A stretch of 64,000 nt of DNA from NCBI RefSeq assembly GCF_017254845.1, contig NZ_JAFKCU010000001.1:1013048-1077047 (forward strand). Direction: 5' to 3'. The stretch comes from Algoriphagus pacificus (GTDB lineage: Bacteria > Bacteroidota > Bacteroidia > Cytophagales > Cyclobacteriaceae). Both the position numbers and the translations under genes were made by a program. The notes under the pieces were generated by a model. It did not search any database and was not told the origin of the DNA. It was given only the letters and a program-made list of their open reading frames with translations. Positions 6,944-16,428 of the stretch are shown in pieces (the stretch's first letter is position 1; every line of letters starts with the position of its first letter).

Positions 6944-8974
6944 TTATTTTTGATCTCTATAATGGTTAAACCAGCTCAAAATCGAGGCAGTCTTGCTCAT
7001 CAGCATACTGGGTCTATTGACTAGGCCGTGTGAGGCATTAGGAATCCGTACCATTGCAGTTTCTACTTCCAATAATTTCAGTGCCGCATAAAACTGTTCC
7101 GACTCAGCAATCGGTGTTCTGTAATCCTTTTCTCCTGTCAATAACATGGTTGGGGTTTTGACATTACCGACAAAAGTTATCGGGGATCTTTTGGCGTAAT
7201 TCTCAGGCTCTTCCCATGGATTTCCAGGAAACCAATATTTCGTAAAAAAGGCTGGATTATCCGCATATAAGACATGAGTTGACCAGTTGATCACAGGCTT
7301 TGCCACTACTGCAGCTTTAAAGCGATCTGTCTTTCCTACGATCCAAGCGGTTAACAAACCTCCACCACTACCACCTGTGACAAAGAGATTTTCGGTGTCT
7401 ACATATCCTTTTTCGATCACAGCATCTACGCCTGACATTAGATCAGCATAATCGTGATTTGGGTAATCATGATGAATAGAATTGCCAAACTCCTGTCCAT
7501 ACCCGGTGCTTCCCCTCGGGTTGGAATAAAGTACAACATATCCTGCGGCGGCATATTCCTGAACTTCATAAGAAAACGCAGGTCCATACATGGCAAAAGG
7601 CCCACCATGGATTTCAAGGATGAAAGGGTATTTTTTGCTCGGGTCAAAATTTGGAGGAGTCACGATCCAGCCTTGGATTTTCAATCCGTCAAAAGAGGAT
7701 TCCCACCAGATTTCTTCCACTTTTCCAAGATTACGGTAGGAGAATACATCGTCATTGAGCGCAGTGATTCTTTTGATTTCACCATCTGACCAAACAGCCA
7801 AGTCAGCCGGATGATCTGCTCCACCCAAGGTAAAGGCAAATTTGGTATTCGTAGAAACTGAATAATCACCGGCATTGTAAGGTCTTCCTAGATCCAAACC
7901 ACCGAGTCCTTCTACGACTGTCCTGATTTTTCCAGTAAGGGCTACATGCCCGATTTTGGTGTCACCAAATTCATCGTACTGAAAATAGATTCCTTTTCCG
8001 TTTGCTTCCCATTGTGGATTTCCAGCATCTCTGTCCAGGTCGGCAGTCAGGTTTTTGACACCTGAACCATCCCTATTCATGACATACAAATTGGTCACCT
8101 GATACCCTTGATATGAGTCATCGAAACCAGTAAATGCGATCTGTGTTCCGTCGGGAGAAAGTACCGGTCCACTATCAGGTCCAAAACGGGAAGTCAAAGC
8201 TTTAATCGCACCTGATGTCAAATCCAGTTGATAGATTTCAGAATTGCCGGGTTCCAACTCATGGTTTTCATGCAGGTTTGCCGAAAAAATCAGGCTTTTC
8301 CCATCCTTGGCCCACTGAGGTGAACCATAATCAAAATCATCCGAAGTCCATTGCTTGGCTGTTCCACCTGCTAAACCAATGGTGAAAATTTCTTGATTTC
8401 CGTCTTTGTAGTATCCAGCACCATCACCCCGGTAATTCATCTCATCAATAAAGATTGGAGCCTCATTCCATGTTGCACCCTCAGGTTTACTTGGGATGTT
8501 TAAAAGTGATTTTTTGGACTTTGGGACAAATTGGGTGAAAGCCAGTTGCTGGTTGTCATAAGACCATGAAACCGAACCGGGAGCATTAGCTGAATTTGTC
8601 AAAGCAACGGATTCTTTGGTGTCCAGATAAAGGACAAAAAGCTTCATTTTCTCATCCTGATGATTGGACCTATAGGCGATTTTAGTTCCATCATGAGACC
8701 AAACAGGTCCCACATCGTTGTGATTTCCCTGTGTCAAAGGTCGATTTTGAGTTCCATCTATATTCGTGATCCAGAGATTGGAATAATCTCTATCAGTCAT
8801 GATGTCTTTGAAATTCCGAACATAGACCACCTTGGTACCATCTGGAGAGATGGAGGGATTGGTTACATATTCCAGATCAAAAATGTCTTTGAGCTCTAAG
8901 TTCGACTTTTGTTGCGCCAACAAACTTGAAAAGGCTGCTATCAAGAAGGCAAAAAGAAGGGTGAGTTTTTTCAT
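6944..8974 (-). CDS. S9 family prolyl oligopeptidase / dipeptidyl-peptidase
   Basis: 676 residues. A signal peptide (MKKLTLLFAFLIAAFSSLLAQQ) precedes a beta-propeller of TolB/WD40-like repeats at about 25-410 (SPDGTKVVYVRNF, WSHDGTKIAYRSN, LSPDGTQIAFTG), then an alpha/beta hydrolase domain from about 430. The catalytic triad can be read: Ser536 in VTGGSGGG, Asp in GEKDYRTP and His in NASHGLVNRP. Such enzymes cleave short peptides outside the cytoplasm, often acylaminoacyl or dipeptidyl substrates. It lies 40 bases after an amino-acid permease gene and upstream of the DUF6090 array, so it may feed peptide products to uptake. Which S9 subfamily is uncertain. Confidence 0.9.
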   Translation of the reverse strand: MKKLTLLFAFLIAAFSSLLAQQKSNLELKDIFDLEYVTNPSISPDGTKVVYVRNFKDIMTDRDYSNLWITNIDGTQNRPLTQGNHNDVGPVWSHDGTKIAYRSNHQDEKMKLFVLYLDTKESVALTNSANAPGSVSWSYDNQQLAFTQFVPKSKKSLLNIPSKPEGATWNEAPIFIDEMNYRGDGAGYYKDGNQEIFTIGLAGGTAKQWTSDDFDYGSPQWAKDGKSLIFSANLHENHELEPGNSEIYQLDLTSGAIKALTSRFGPDSGPVLSPDGTQIAFTGFDDSYQGYQVTNLYVMNRDGSGVKNLTADLDRDAGNPQWEANGKGIYFQYDEFGDTKIGHVALTGKIRTVVEGLGGLDLGRPYNAGDYSVSTNTKFAFTLGGADHPADLAVWSDGEIKRITALNDDVFSYRNLGKVEEIWWESSFDGLKIQGWIVTPPNFDPSKKYPFILEIHGGPFAMYGPAFSYEVQEYAAAGYVVLYSNPRGSTGYGQEFGNSIHHDYPNHDYADLMSGVDAVIEKGYVDTENLFVTGGSGGGLLTAWIVGKTDRFKAAVVAKPVINWSTHVLYADNPAFFTKYWFPGNPWEEPENYAKRSPITFVGNVKTPTMLLTGEKDYRTPIAESEQFYAALKLLEVETAMVRIPNASHGLVNRPSMLMSKTASILSWFNHYRDQK

Positions 8975-9014
8975 GATAAGGAATTGGTTTGGTGGAAGAA
9001 TATTGGATTCATAG

Positions 9015-10313
9015 TTAGGATTTTGTTTTTCTGATGGCCTTAACCATGAAATAAATTACTGTTAGAGCCACGAAGAATATGAACAAGCCGGTTTTCTCAT
9101 ATCCAGTCAGGTTGGACAGGAAAAACAAGATGATGGCTGCAGATAAAATGGGAACAAATGGACCGAAGGGAATCTTAAAATCTCCTGGTTGGGATTCTTG
9201 TTTTTTCCTAAGCCAAATAACTGAAAGCGAAACTCCGAAATACACTAGGAGCATACTGGCTGATGCGATCACGGCTAATTGGCGGAAACCACCCAAAGCT
9301 GCCAAGGTAAAGCCCAATCCCGCATAAAGTAAGATGGCTAAATAAGGAGTCTTGAATCTAGGATGAATCGAGGCAAGCTTATCGATAGGAATAACCTTGT
9401 CACTTGCCAGACCAAAAATGACCCGAGGAAGGTTTAATATTTCTCCACTGAGCATACCAAACATGGAAATTCCTGCTCCGATCAAGAGCGCCGTGTAGCC
9501 AATTGGACCGAAAACAACATTGGCGACAGCTGCCAATGGAGCTTCTTTAAATTCCGGTAGTTGATCGCCCATGACTCCTTGAGCCACTGTTTGGATCAGC
9601 ACATAGAGAATCAAGACAAAGAAAATCCCCATGAAAATTGCCTTTGGAACTGTTTTTTGTGGATTTTTTATTTCCCCACCAACGGTCAAGCCGGCGTCTC
9701 CTCCCTGAAAGGCAAAAAACAAGATCAGACAAGCTTGACCAAATTGATCAAAGGATGGTGCAGATTCCCAATACAAGTTTGAAAATGAGACATCTTTCCA
9801 ACTAATGAAAATCAAAAGCAGGATGGGAGTGAGCTTTGCAACGGTGTTGATTTTGACCAGACCAATACCCTGTTTTACTCCAATGACATTCATAAAAGCC
9901 AGCCCAGAGAACAGGACTAGTAAGAGCAGAAATCTATTGACAGGATTTGTAAAGGCCGGGAAAGCCAAACCGATTAATTCCACCAAGGCATTGGCCACAG
10001 CGGCATCTGAGAACACACTTCCGGTTACTATAAAGATCGCTGATAAAAATCCCACATAGGGTCCAAAAGCTGTTTCCACATAGGCGTAACCGCCACCTGA
10101 CCGGGTAACCTTACTGCCTGCCTCAGCAAAGCAGAGCATAACCAAGGCAATCAAAAACCCACAGAAGAGGTAAACGATGATTCCTGAGGAACCCATTATT
10201 TCTGCAACTATAGCTGGCAAAACAAAGATCCCTGCCCCAACGATGATATTGACTATGTTGGCGGAAAGCCCCCAGACACCTATTTCCCTTTTTAAACCCG
10301 TTTCGTTTTCCAC
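9015..10313 (-). CDS. APC superfamily amino-acid permease
   Basis: 432 residues, about 12 membrane helices and no signal peptide. The first helix carries the unwound APC motif GAGIFVLPAIV, followed by the conserved loop FAEAGSKVTRSGGGYAYVETAFGP. These mark an amino acid-polyamine-organocation permease of the inner membrane. Such proteins exchange or import amino acids; the substrate cannot be told from sequence. The C-terminus ends in a short basic tail (KAIRKTKS). The gene stands between gamma-glutamyltransferase and an S9 peptidase on the same strand, which fits uptake of amino acids released by those two enzymes. Confidence 0.9.
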   Translation of the reverse strand: MENETGLKREIGVWGLSANIVNIIVGAGIFVLPAIVAEIMGSSGIIVYLFCGFLIALVMLCFAEAGSKVTRSGGGYAYVETAFGPYVGFLSAIFIVTGSVFSDAAVANALVELIGLAFPAFTNPVNRFLLLLVLFSGLAFMNVIGVKQGIGLVKINTVAKLTPILLLIFISWKDVSFSNLYWESAPSFDQFGQACLILFFAFQGGDAGLTVGGEIKNPQKTVPKAIFMGIFFVLILYVLIQTVAQGVMGDQLPEFKEAPLAAVANVVFGPIGYTALLIGAGISMFGMLSGEILNLPRVIFGLASDKVIPIDKLASIHPRFKTPYLAILLYAGLGFTLAALGGFRQLAVIASASMLLVYFGVSLSVIWLRKKQESQPGDFKIPFGPFVPILSAAIILFFLSNLTGYEKTGLFIFFVALTVIYFMVKAIRKTKS

Positions 10314-10370
10314 CTTTATATTTTAATAGTTATCTGATAATTCCTTTTTGTATTCTAAATCTCCGATGTC

Positions 10371-10392
10371 AGCTTGAGCGGAGTCGAAAGCT
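10371..10392. repeat. Dispersed-repeat relic with AGCTT/AAGCT ends
   Basis: A 22-base element with short inverted ends AGCTT...AAGCT around GAGCGGAGTCGA. Elements built on a GAGCGGAGTCGAA core are recurrent intergenic repeats in Bacteroidota genomes, as I recall them. It lies between the permease and gamma-glutamyltransferase genes. Confidence 0.45.
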
Positions 10393-10420
10393 ATTTTTCC
10401 TGATTTTTTCTATTCTGATT

Positions 10421-10453
10421 ACTGCAACCTGCGACTGTCTACTGCCTACTGAA
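10421..10453. repeat. Degenerate ACTGC/CTACTGC short repeat
   Basis: An imperfect series of ACTGC, CTGCGACTG, CTACTGCC and TACTGAA words fills the last 33 bases before the gamma-glutamyltransferase stop. It reads like a decayed microsatellite and has no open frame. Confidence 0.4.
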
Positions 10454-10454
10454 C

Positions 10455-12152
10455 TTAATATCCTCTTGCCGCTCCATCCTCACTGGAGGAATCTGCCGCG
10501 CCCATGTATACTTTCAAATTCGGATCATAGGTGATTCCCATTAGGACTCCAATGTTAGTGGTAGGTCTTAGTGTATGTCCCATTTCTTCCAAAGCTTTTC
10601 TGGTATCAGGAGAGAGTAGATTTCTTTCGTAAAGGATTTGATCCGGTAGCCATTGATGATGGATTTTCATGGCTTCAATTGCTCGGTCAATCCGCATGTC
10701 GTAGACCAAAACATTTAGAACAGTTTGGAATACGGTATTGATGATTGTTCTTCCTCCCGGGCTACCTATGACCAAATAAGGTTTTCCATCTTTTGACACA
10801 ATGGTGGGAGTCATGCTAGATAGCATCCGTTTTTCTGGTGCTACCAAATTAGGATCCGAACCGATAAGTCCAGTGGAAGTAGTTACTCCAGGAATTGGGT
10901 TGAAATCACCCATCTCATTATTGAAAATAAATCCGAGTTTGGAGGATCCCATTTTTACTCCATAAGAATTCTCCAATGTATAAGTCATGGAAATCGCATT
11001 TCCATCTTTGTCCACTACTGAAAAATGGGTGGTATGATCTCCTCCGTAAAGCTGTCCATATTTTGAAGAGTCACTTTTGGAGGCATGTTTTAAATCCAGA
11101 TTTTCGAATCGTGCTTTTGCAAAATCCTTAGAAATCAACTTATCAACAGGCATTTCGGGATTGAAATCCGGATCTCCCAGAAATTCTGCTCGATCTGCAA
11201 AAGCTCTTCTCATGGCCTCTGCTACCAAATGCACATAAGCCGTGGAGTTAAACTCTACTGAAGAAATATCAGCCGCTTCCAAGAGGTTCATCATTTCTAT
11301 CAAAGCCACTCCCCCTGAACTCGGTGGAGGCATGGAGAAAATTTCAAATTCCTTAAACTTGGTTGTTACTGGCTTTCTTTCTACTGCTTCATATTTTGCT
11401 AAATCCTCTTGGGTGATGATCCCGCCATTGGCCTTCATGTAAGCTTCAATTTCAGCAGCAACTTTTCCTTTATAGAAACCATCTCTTCCATGCTTTTTGA
11501 TTTCTTCCAATGTCTTGGCTAATGCAGCTTGCTTCCAAATCTCTCCGGGAGAAACCACTTCGCCATCGGCGTTTCGGAAATAATCTTTCATGATATCCCA
11601 AGATTCATCTCCTTCTGACATTCTCAAAGCTGCTTTGTATAAACCCCATGACATGGGGAATCCTTTTTTCGCCAATTGGATTGCTGGCTCAACCAAATCT
11701 TTCCAAGGCAGTTTGCCATATTTTTGATGGGCTTGGTAGAGTCCTGCTACTGTTCCTGGAACACCCACTGACAATAATCCTCGATGATTTGAATTGTCTT
11801 TGATTTTGCCATCCTCCCCAAGAAACATGGTTGGGCTAGCTGCCAAAGGGGCTTTTTCCCGAAAATCAAAAGTGGTCACATCCCCATCTGATTTCATGTA
11901 AACTATGAATCCTCCGCCACCGATATTTCCGGCTTCAGGGTGGGTTACTGCCAAAGCGAAAGCAGTTGCCACGGTAGCATCAATGGCATTTCCGCCTTTT
12001 TTTAAAATTTCTACTCCAACTTCAGAAGCTAAATAATGGTCCGAGACCACCATGCCGTTTTGACCATAGGTTTGGGCAAATAGGTAGGTAGGTAGGAATG
12101 TGCTTAAAAATAAACTAAGAGCTAAATAATTAATGTAATGGTTAATCTTCAT
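10455..12152 (-). CDS. ggt: Gamma-glutamyltransferase
   Basis: 565 residues. A signal peptide (about 1-26, ending LFAQ) precedes the Ntn-hydrolase precursor. It is made as one chain that cleaves itself before the nucleophile Thr374 in the motif TTHFS, giving a large (about 27-373) and a small subunit. Other family hallmarks are GNIGGGGFIV, SPGGRTIINTV and the SSMTPTIV segment. The enzyme hydrolyses or transfers the gamma-glutamyl group of glutathione and similar compounds in the periplasm. The length is normal for bacterial enzymes. It follows the arylsulfatase gene by 18 bases; the permease downstream may take up the products. Confidence 0.95.
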   Translation of the reverse strand: MKINHYINYLALSLFLSTFLPTYLFAQTYGQNGMVVSDHYLASEVGVEILKKGGNAIDATVATAFALAVTHPEAGNIGGGGFIVYMKSDGDVTTFDFREKAPLAASPTMFLGEDGKIKDNSNHRGLLSVGVPGTVAGLYQAHQKYGKLPWKDLVEPAIQLAKKGFPMSWGLYKAALRMSEGDESWDIMKDYFRNADGEVVSPGEIWKQAALAKTLEEIKKHGRDGFYKGKVAAEIEAYMKANGGIITQEDLAKYEAVERKPVTTKFKEFEIFSMPPPSSGGVALIEMMNLLEAADISSVEFNSTAYVHLVAEAMRRAFADRAEFLGDPDFNPEMPVDKLISKDFAKARFENLDLKHASKSDSSKYGQLYGGDHTTHFSVVDKDGNAISMTYTLENSYGVKMGSSKLGFIFNNEMGDFNPIPGVTTSTGLIGSDPNLVAPEKRMLSSMTPTIVSKDGKPYLVIGSPGGRTIINTVFQTVLNVLVYDMRIDRAIEAMKIHHQWLPDQILYERNLLSPDTRKALEEMGHTLRPTTNIGVLMGITYDPNLKVYMGAADSSSEDGAARGY

Positions 12153-12170
12153 GTAAAATATACTGGGGAT

Positions 12171-13850
12171 TTAATTTGATTCTGGACTTGGGGTGGGATA
12201 AACGACTCCAACTTCTTTAGAAAAGCTTTCCCACTCCCGAAGCATTTCTTGATATTTTTCTGGGTGGATTTCCTTTAAATCTATTTGTTCAGCAAGGTCT
12301 GTTTTGAGATTCAGTAACTGGAAATTTTCTAAAAGAAATGGACGATCAATATTCACAATTTTCCAATCACCTTTTCTGATCATTGAATATCCTCGATGTT
12401 CCAAACCAAATACATAGGTAGAATCATGTACTGAATCAGATTTTCCGCTAAGCAGGGGTAAAATTGATTCACCAAGTAATGGTTTTACTACTTTTCCATT
12501 CCATTCATTCGGGTATTGTACATTGGCTAATTCATAGAAAGTGGGAGCAAAATCCATTAAAGTGAGAAATGAATGATTGATTTCGCCCTTATTTTCTACT
12601 CCTGGACCTGCAATGATCATTGGAGTGTTGATACCTCCTTCTGTGGTATATCCTTTGAAATACCGAAAGGGTGCTGATCCTGCTTCTGCCCATTGAGGAC
12701 CATATGAAATAAAGCTTTTTTCGGTCCCCATTTCCTCAAAAGCATCTGTATAATGCTCCTGGATATAGGGACCGAAGAAAGAACTATAATAAAAATCATT
12801 TCCTGCTGCCCCATTGTCAGACATAAAGACAATCAGGGTGTTATCATACTCACCTTTGCTTTTCAAATGATCCAATATCTTCCCGATATTTTCATCCAAA
12901 TTTTCCACCATTCCAGCATAAAGTTCCATTTTTCGGGCTTCCTTGGCTTTTTCCTCAGGGCTTAGGCTTTCCCAAGGTTTAATGGAAGGATGAGTTGCTG
13001 GCAGTATTGCGTCTTGGGGAATCAGACCGGACTTTTTCAGACTTTCAAAACGTTTTTCACGAAGGATTTCATAGCCTTCATCAAATTTTCCCTGATACTT
13101 TTTCCAGTAGTTTTCAGGCACCTGAAGTGGCCAATGAGGGGAAGTATAAGCGGCAAAGCCAAAAAATGGTTTTCCTGATTCCAGGTTGGCATCGATATAA
13201 GAAATCAGTTTCTCTGTATAGTAATCGGTAGAATAAGCCCCTTCTGGCCAGTCGGATTTTTCTCCGTCTTCGGAATAAAGCGACTTATGTCCATAGGTCA
13301 GTTCGGGACTGTCAGGAAACAGAAGCCGGTTGCTAAAATGATTTGCTCCACCTTCCAATGTCACAAAAGAACGATCGAAACCCTTTTTTGCTGGATTGTC
13401 TTCTGGTCTCAAACCGAGATGCCATTTTCCAGCCATAAACGTGAAATAACCAGATTGCTGTAGTAAAATGGGAAAAGGCACTATTCGGTCTGACAGATGG
13501 CCTTCATACCCAGCAACATCAGTCACCAGGTCTTGTGAGCCCATTCCTGCGACGTGGTTGTCATTTCCTGAAAGCAGCATGGCCCGTGTCACAGCGCAAA
13601 CTGGAGCTGTATGAAATCTGCTAAACCGGATTCCACTAGCAGCTAAAGCATCAAGATTAGGTGTTGCTATATCTCCTCCAAAGGCACCAATGTCTGCGTA
13701 TCCTAAGTCATCTGCTACTATCAATAAAATATTTGGGCGAGAATCTGAAGTTTCCTCAGCTTTTGGTTGGCAGAAAGAGACTAAAAAGATCAATCCAAAA
13801 AGAAGCGAAGCAGGAAATTTCATAGAAAAACAAAATGGTTTGGTATTCAA
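12171..13850 (-). CDS. Arylsulfatase (alkaline phosphatase superfamily), lipoprotein
   Basis: 559 residues. A lipoprotein signal is visible (FLVSFC, Cys27); a second ATG ten codons in (13823) would also give a signal. The sulfatase domain begins RPNILLIVADDLGYADIGAFGG, with the metal-binding Asp pair, and continues with HTAPVCAVTRAMLLSG, KWHLG and FMSDNGA. Cys85 should be the formylglycine precursor, but the context is C-A-V-T-R instead of C-x-P-x-R, so the Pro of the maturation motif is replaced by Val. The length and the C-terminal GDWKIV segment are typical of type I arylsulfatases. It probably removes sulfate from organic esters outside the cell. First gene of the minus-strand run to 0.7 kb. 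Confidence 0.9.
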   Translation of the reverse strand: MNTKPFCFSMKFPASLLFGLIFLVSFCQPKAEETSDSRPNILLIVADDLGYADIGAFGGDIATPNLDALAASGIRFSRFHTAPVCAVTRAMLLSGNDNHVAGMGSQDLVTDVAGYEGHLSDRIVPFPILLQQSGYFTFMAGKWHLGLRPEDNPAKKGFDRSFVTLEGGANHFSNRLLFPDSPELTYGHKSLYSEDGEKSDWPEGAYSTDYYTEKLISYIDANLESGKPFFGFAAYTSPHWPLQVPENYWKKYQGKFDEGYEILREKRFESLKKSGLIPQDAILPATHPSIKPWESLSPEEKAKEARKMELYAGMVENLDENIGKILDHLKSKGEYDNTLIVFMSDNGAAGNDFYYSSFFGPYIQEHYTDAFEEMGTEKSFISYGPQWAEAGSAPFRYFKGYTTEGGINTPMIIAGPGVENKGEINHSFLTLMDFAPTFYELANVQYPNEWNGKVVKPLLGESILPLLSGKSDSVHDSTYVFGLEHRGYSMIRKGDWKIVNIDRPFLLENFQLLNLKTDLAEQIDLKEIHPEKYQEMLREWESFSKEVGVVYPTPSPESN

Positions 13851-13910
13851 AATTTACTATAAAAATCTCAGGGAAGTCCTATTTCATAGGAATTAAGCAG
13901 GGGTTATTTC

Positions 13911-13954
13911 AAAAAACAATCGGTAGAAGGTGCTTTAGATTTGCCTTCTACCGA
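13911..13954 (-). terminator. Rho-independent terminator after the DUF418 gene
   Basis: On the minus strand CGGTAGAAGG (13953-13944) pairs with CCTTCTACCG (13930-13921) around a 13-base loop and is followed by ATTGTTTTTT. It sits 8 bases after the DUF418 stop and closes the four-gene unit from 18.1 kb. Confidence 0.7.
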
Positions 13955-13961
13955 CTGGATT

Positions 13962-15293
13962 TTACTGAACTGCAAGAGATGGAGGAGCAATTTTAGGCCT
14001 TTTAAACAATTGCCTTTTTTGATAGCTCAAGCTTCTCCAAAGCCATTCCATGGGTCCGAAATAGAAATACTTCAGCCAAATCGGGCTTAGAATTAACTGG
14101 AAAATCCAGATACTAAAGACCACATAGAGTAATTCATATCTTTGGAGTTTCCCAAACATCCCGAAACCTACCCCTGTAAAAATGATCATGCAGATGACAG
14201 AGTGCATCATGTAATTGGTCAAGGCCATTTTTCCTACTGCTGCCATGCTATGTTGAAAACCTGCTAGAATCCCTGATTTACAGAATAACATAATGGCACC
14301 AACATGCCCAAAGGAGATAAACAACCTCCCCCAAAAGTAGGTGATATTGGATTTAGAAAAGGACAATAAAGAAAAGTCTGCGTCCAAAATGGATTTTGTT
14401 TCATAATAATTGATAGCTAGGCCAAGGGCATATCCAATGAGAGCCATGGTTCCATAAAACCCAAAGGACTTTTCACCGGAAAGTACATTCCATCGAAAAA
14501 GTGCAATCCCTATTAGCATCATACTTAATACATCCCAAACATCATCGCGATAGGGCCAAATGGTGTCAAACTCAAAATTGGTGGGAGCAAGGAAAGCAAC
14601 CACGCTAAAATATCCTTTGTGCATTTCGGCATTATGCTCAGCAATTGCTTCTTGGGAACGGTCTTTTTCTCTTTTTTCCCATCGCTCAGAAGCACCTTCC
14701 AATTCTTTTGTTAGCTCTTTGCCTTCAGCTTTGTAGACAGCCGCTTCTTCCACATTTGCTACAAACTTTTTAGTGTCTTTATAATCCACATAATTCCAAA
14801 AAGTACCAATGGAAATCAATAGAATGGCCACTGCTATCAATCTTTTTGGTGCCATTTGTCTAAAAGAGTATACCAAGAAACCCATCAAGGCATATTGATA
14901 AAGAATCTCACCTACCCAAAGCAAGAGGTAGCCGTGAATCAGACCAAAAACCAATAAATACATCAGTCTTCTGAAGTAGATATCTGCGGCTTTGATCCCT
15001 GCATCTTTTTTTAAAAGTCTGTCCAAAAATATATACATCCCCACTCCAAATAGTAGAGAGAATAAGGCTCGCATCGTGCCTTCAAAAAACATATTGGTGG
15101 TGATCCAAGTGTACAAATTATACCCGGTAGATCCACCGGCTACTGTTGGGTCACTATATGCTTTGGCCAGTCCAAAGCCATTGATATTCATCAGAAGAAT
15201 ACCAAATAATACAAAGCCTCTCATGACATCGAGAGACTGAATCCGCTCCATCCCTAGGGTAGCGGCAATTTTCGGTGGTGTTTGATCTTGCAT
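13962..15293 (-). CDS. DUF418 family multi-span membrane protein
   Basis: 443 residues with about ten membrane helices. The start RIQSLDVMRGFVLFGILLMNI is the hallmark of DUF418/YeiB-type proteins, and the C-terminal half has GKMALTNYMMHSVIC and the final IWLKYFYFGPMEWLWRSLSY, also typical of the DUF418 domain. A long charged insertion at about residues 195-235 (KEGKELTKELEGASERWEKRE region) lies between helices. The family resembles acyltransferase-3 membrane proteins, but no substrate is known. It is the last gene of a unit with DUF3500, an intradiol dioxygenase and another membrane protein. It is 47 bases from the gene upstream. Confidence 0.85.
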   Translation of the reverse strand: MQDQTPPKIAATLGMERIQSLDVMRGFVLFGILLMNINGFGLAKAYSDPTVAGGSTGYNLYTWITTNMFFEGTMRALFSLLFGVGMYIFLDRLLKKDAGIKAADIYFRRLMYLLVFGLIHGYLLLWVGEILYQYALMGFLVYSFRQMAPKRLIAVAILLISIGTFWNYVDYKDTKKFVANVEEAAVYKAEGKELTKELEGASERWEKREKDRSQEAIAEHNAEMHKGYFSVVAFLAPTNFEFDTIWPYRDDVWDVLSMMLIGIALFRWNVLSGEKSFGFYGTMALIGYALGLAINYYETKSILDADFSLLSFSKSNITYFWGRLFISFGHVGAIMLFCKSGILAGFQHSMAAVGKMALTNYMMHSVICMIIFTGVGFGMFGKLQRYELLYVVFSIWIFQLILSPIWLKYFYFGPMEWLWRSLSYQKRQLFKRPKIAPPSLAVQ

Positions 15294-15340
15294 AGTTGAT
15301 AAAATGATTCATGGGTAAAAAAAACTTTTAGCTATTGATT

Positions 15341-16411
15341 TTAATTGTGGTTGTGATCCATTCGGTGTTTTCTCAAAATGTCGGCACCAAAGTCACTGTT
15401 ATTTTTTCTGAGGATAGAATGGATATGGTTCGCATTATCCAAGAAACCTACATTGTCATATTCGATGATAAAATCAGGACTGTGTATGAGATAATAATGA
15501 GCTTTCATCGGTTCCAAACTTCCGATCCAAGAGAAATAGACCTCATCCAGTCCACCCTCATGCAGAATAGCCATGTATTCCTCAGCTTTTTGAGTTTCTA
15601 AATTCCCGATGTACTCCTCTATGAGGTAGTGTAGTACTTTTTGCTGCTCGGGATTCAGTTCAGATCCTTTGATCCCACGATATTCAGAAATCCACTGAGG
15701 TCGATCTGGGCTGGTAATGATATCTCCTGGTACTTTGTCTTCGAAAACTGCTTTTGCTTTTTGTTCATCGTTGAGTAGGTTCACAAACCAAAATCCATAG
15801 TCCTCTTCCTTACTTAAAGGTCTCAGTCCGGCGTATTGGGTTTGCTCTACCACGGCTGGATCGGAGCCAAAAAACAATGGCGTCAAGGAATATTCTGAGT
15901 TTGCCATAGTCAGGTTGATAGAAATATGATGGCCTTCAAATTTTAATCCCCAAGTGCCATCAGCAGTCGGTTCACCCCAAACAGCTGCGAAATAATTTCC
16001 ATAATCCCAGTTGAGCCCACGGATCATCTTGATTGTGTTTTCTGGGATCTTACCTTCTTTGTATTGGATCTCAAATAGTTCATGCAAAATATCATCCACC
16101 TGCATGATGCTGAAGGATTTCAGATATCCCTGAGAGCTGAAAATTGCACTTAAGATTTTGTGGAACTTAATTTTAGATTCTTCGGAGAAATCTCCATATC
16201 TAAGGCCAGCTCTAGGGGCAAGGCCCAAGGGAAGATTGGTCCACTTAGATCTCAGGCTGTCGTCCATGGAAAGCATTACTTGAGATTTTTGCTCAGCATC
16301 GAGTGTTTTGAGAAAATCTTGGGTAGTAAGAATAATTTTATTGGCTGTTTGAGCTTTCAAAGTGGATACGGATATCACTAGAAAAGTTAAGAGGGTAATT
16401 AATTTTTTCAT
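15341..16411 (-). CDS. DUF3500 domain-containing exported protein
   Basis: 356 residues. A signal peptide (about 1-20, MKKLITLLTFLVISVSTLKA) precedes one DUF3500 domain covering the rest. Recognisable family features are WTNLPLGLAPRAGLRYGDFS near the start, GTWGLKFEGHHISINLTM in the middle and YLIHSPDFIIEYDN followed by NHIHSILR near the end, and a C-terminal run of His residues (HRMDHNHN). The His-rich motifs suggest a metal site, but the reaction is unknown to me. It follows the intradiol dioxygenase gene by 17 bases. Confidence 0.85.
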   Translation of the reverse strand: MKKLITLLTFLVISVSTLKAQTANKIILTTQDFLKTLDAEQKSQVMLSMDDSLRSKWTNLPLGLAPRAGLRYGDFSEESKIKFHKILSAIFSSQGYLKSFSIMQVDDILHELFEIQYKEGKIPENTIKMIRGLNWDYGNYFAAVWGEPTADGTWGLKFEGHHISINLTMANSEYSLTPLFFGSDPAVVEQTQYAGLRPLSKEEDYGFWFVNLLNDEQKAKAVFEDKVPGDIITSPDRPQWISEYRGIKGSELNPEQQKVLHYLIEEYIGNLETQKAEEYMAILHEGGLDEVYFSWIGSLEPMKAHYYLIHSPDFIIEYDNVGFLDNANHIHSILRKNNSDFGADILRKHRMDHNHN

Positions 16412-16428
16412 AAAATATTTAAATCGTT

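Noticed and set aside
7454-7789. 111-residue plus-strand frame
   Set aside because: It lies inside the S9 peptidase on the other strand and has no family features; the peptidase frame is clearly the coding one.
13877-13891. TCCTAT/ATAGGA hairpin before the arylsulfatase
   Set aside because: Six base pairs with a three-base loop are expected by chance in AT-rich DNA and no second copy was seen nearby.
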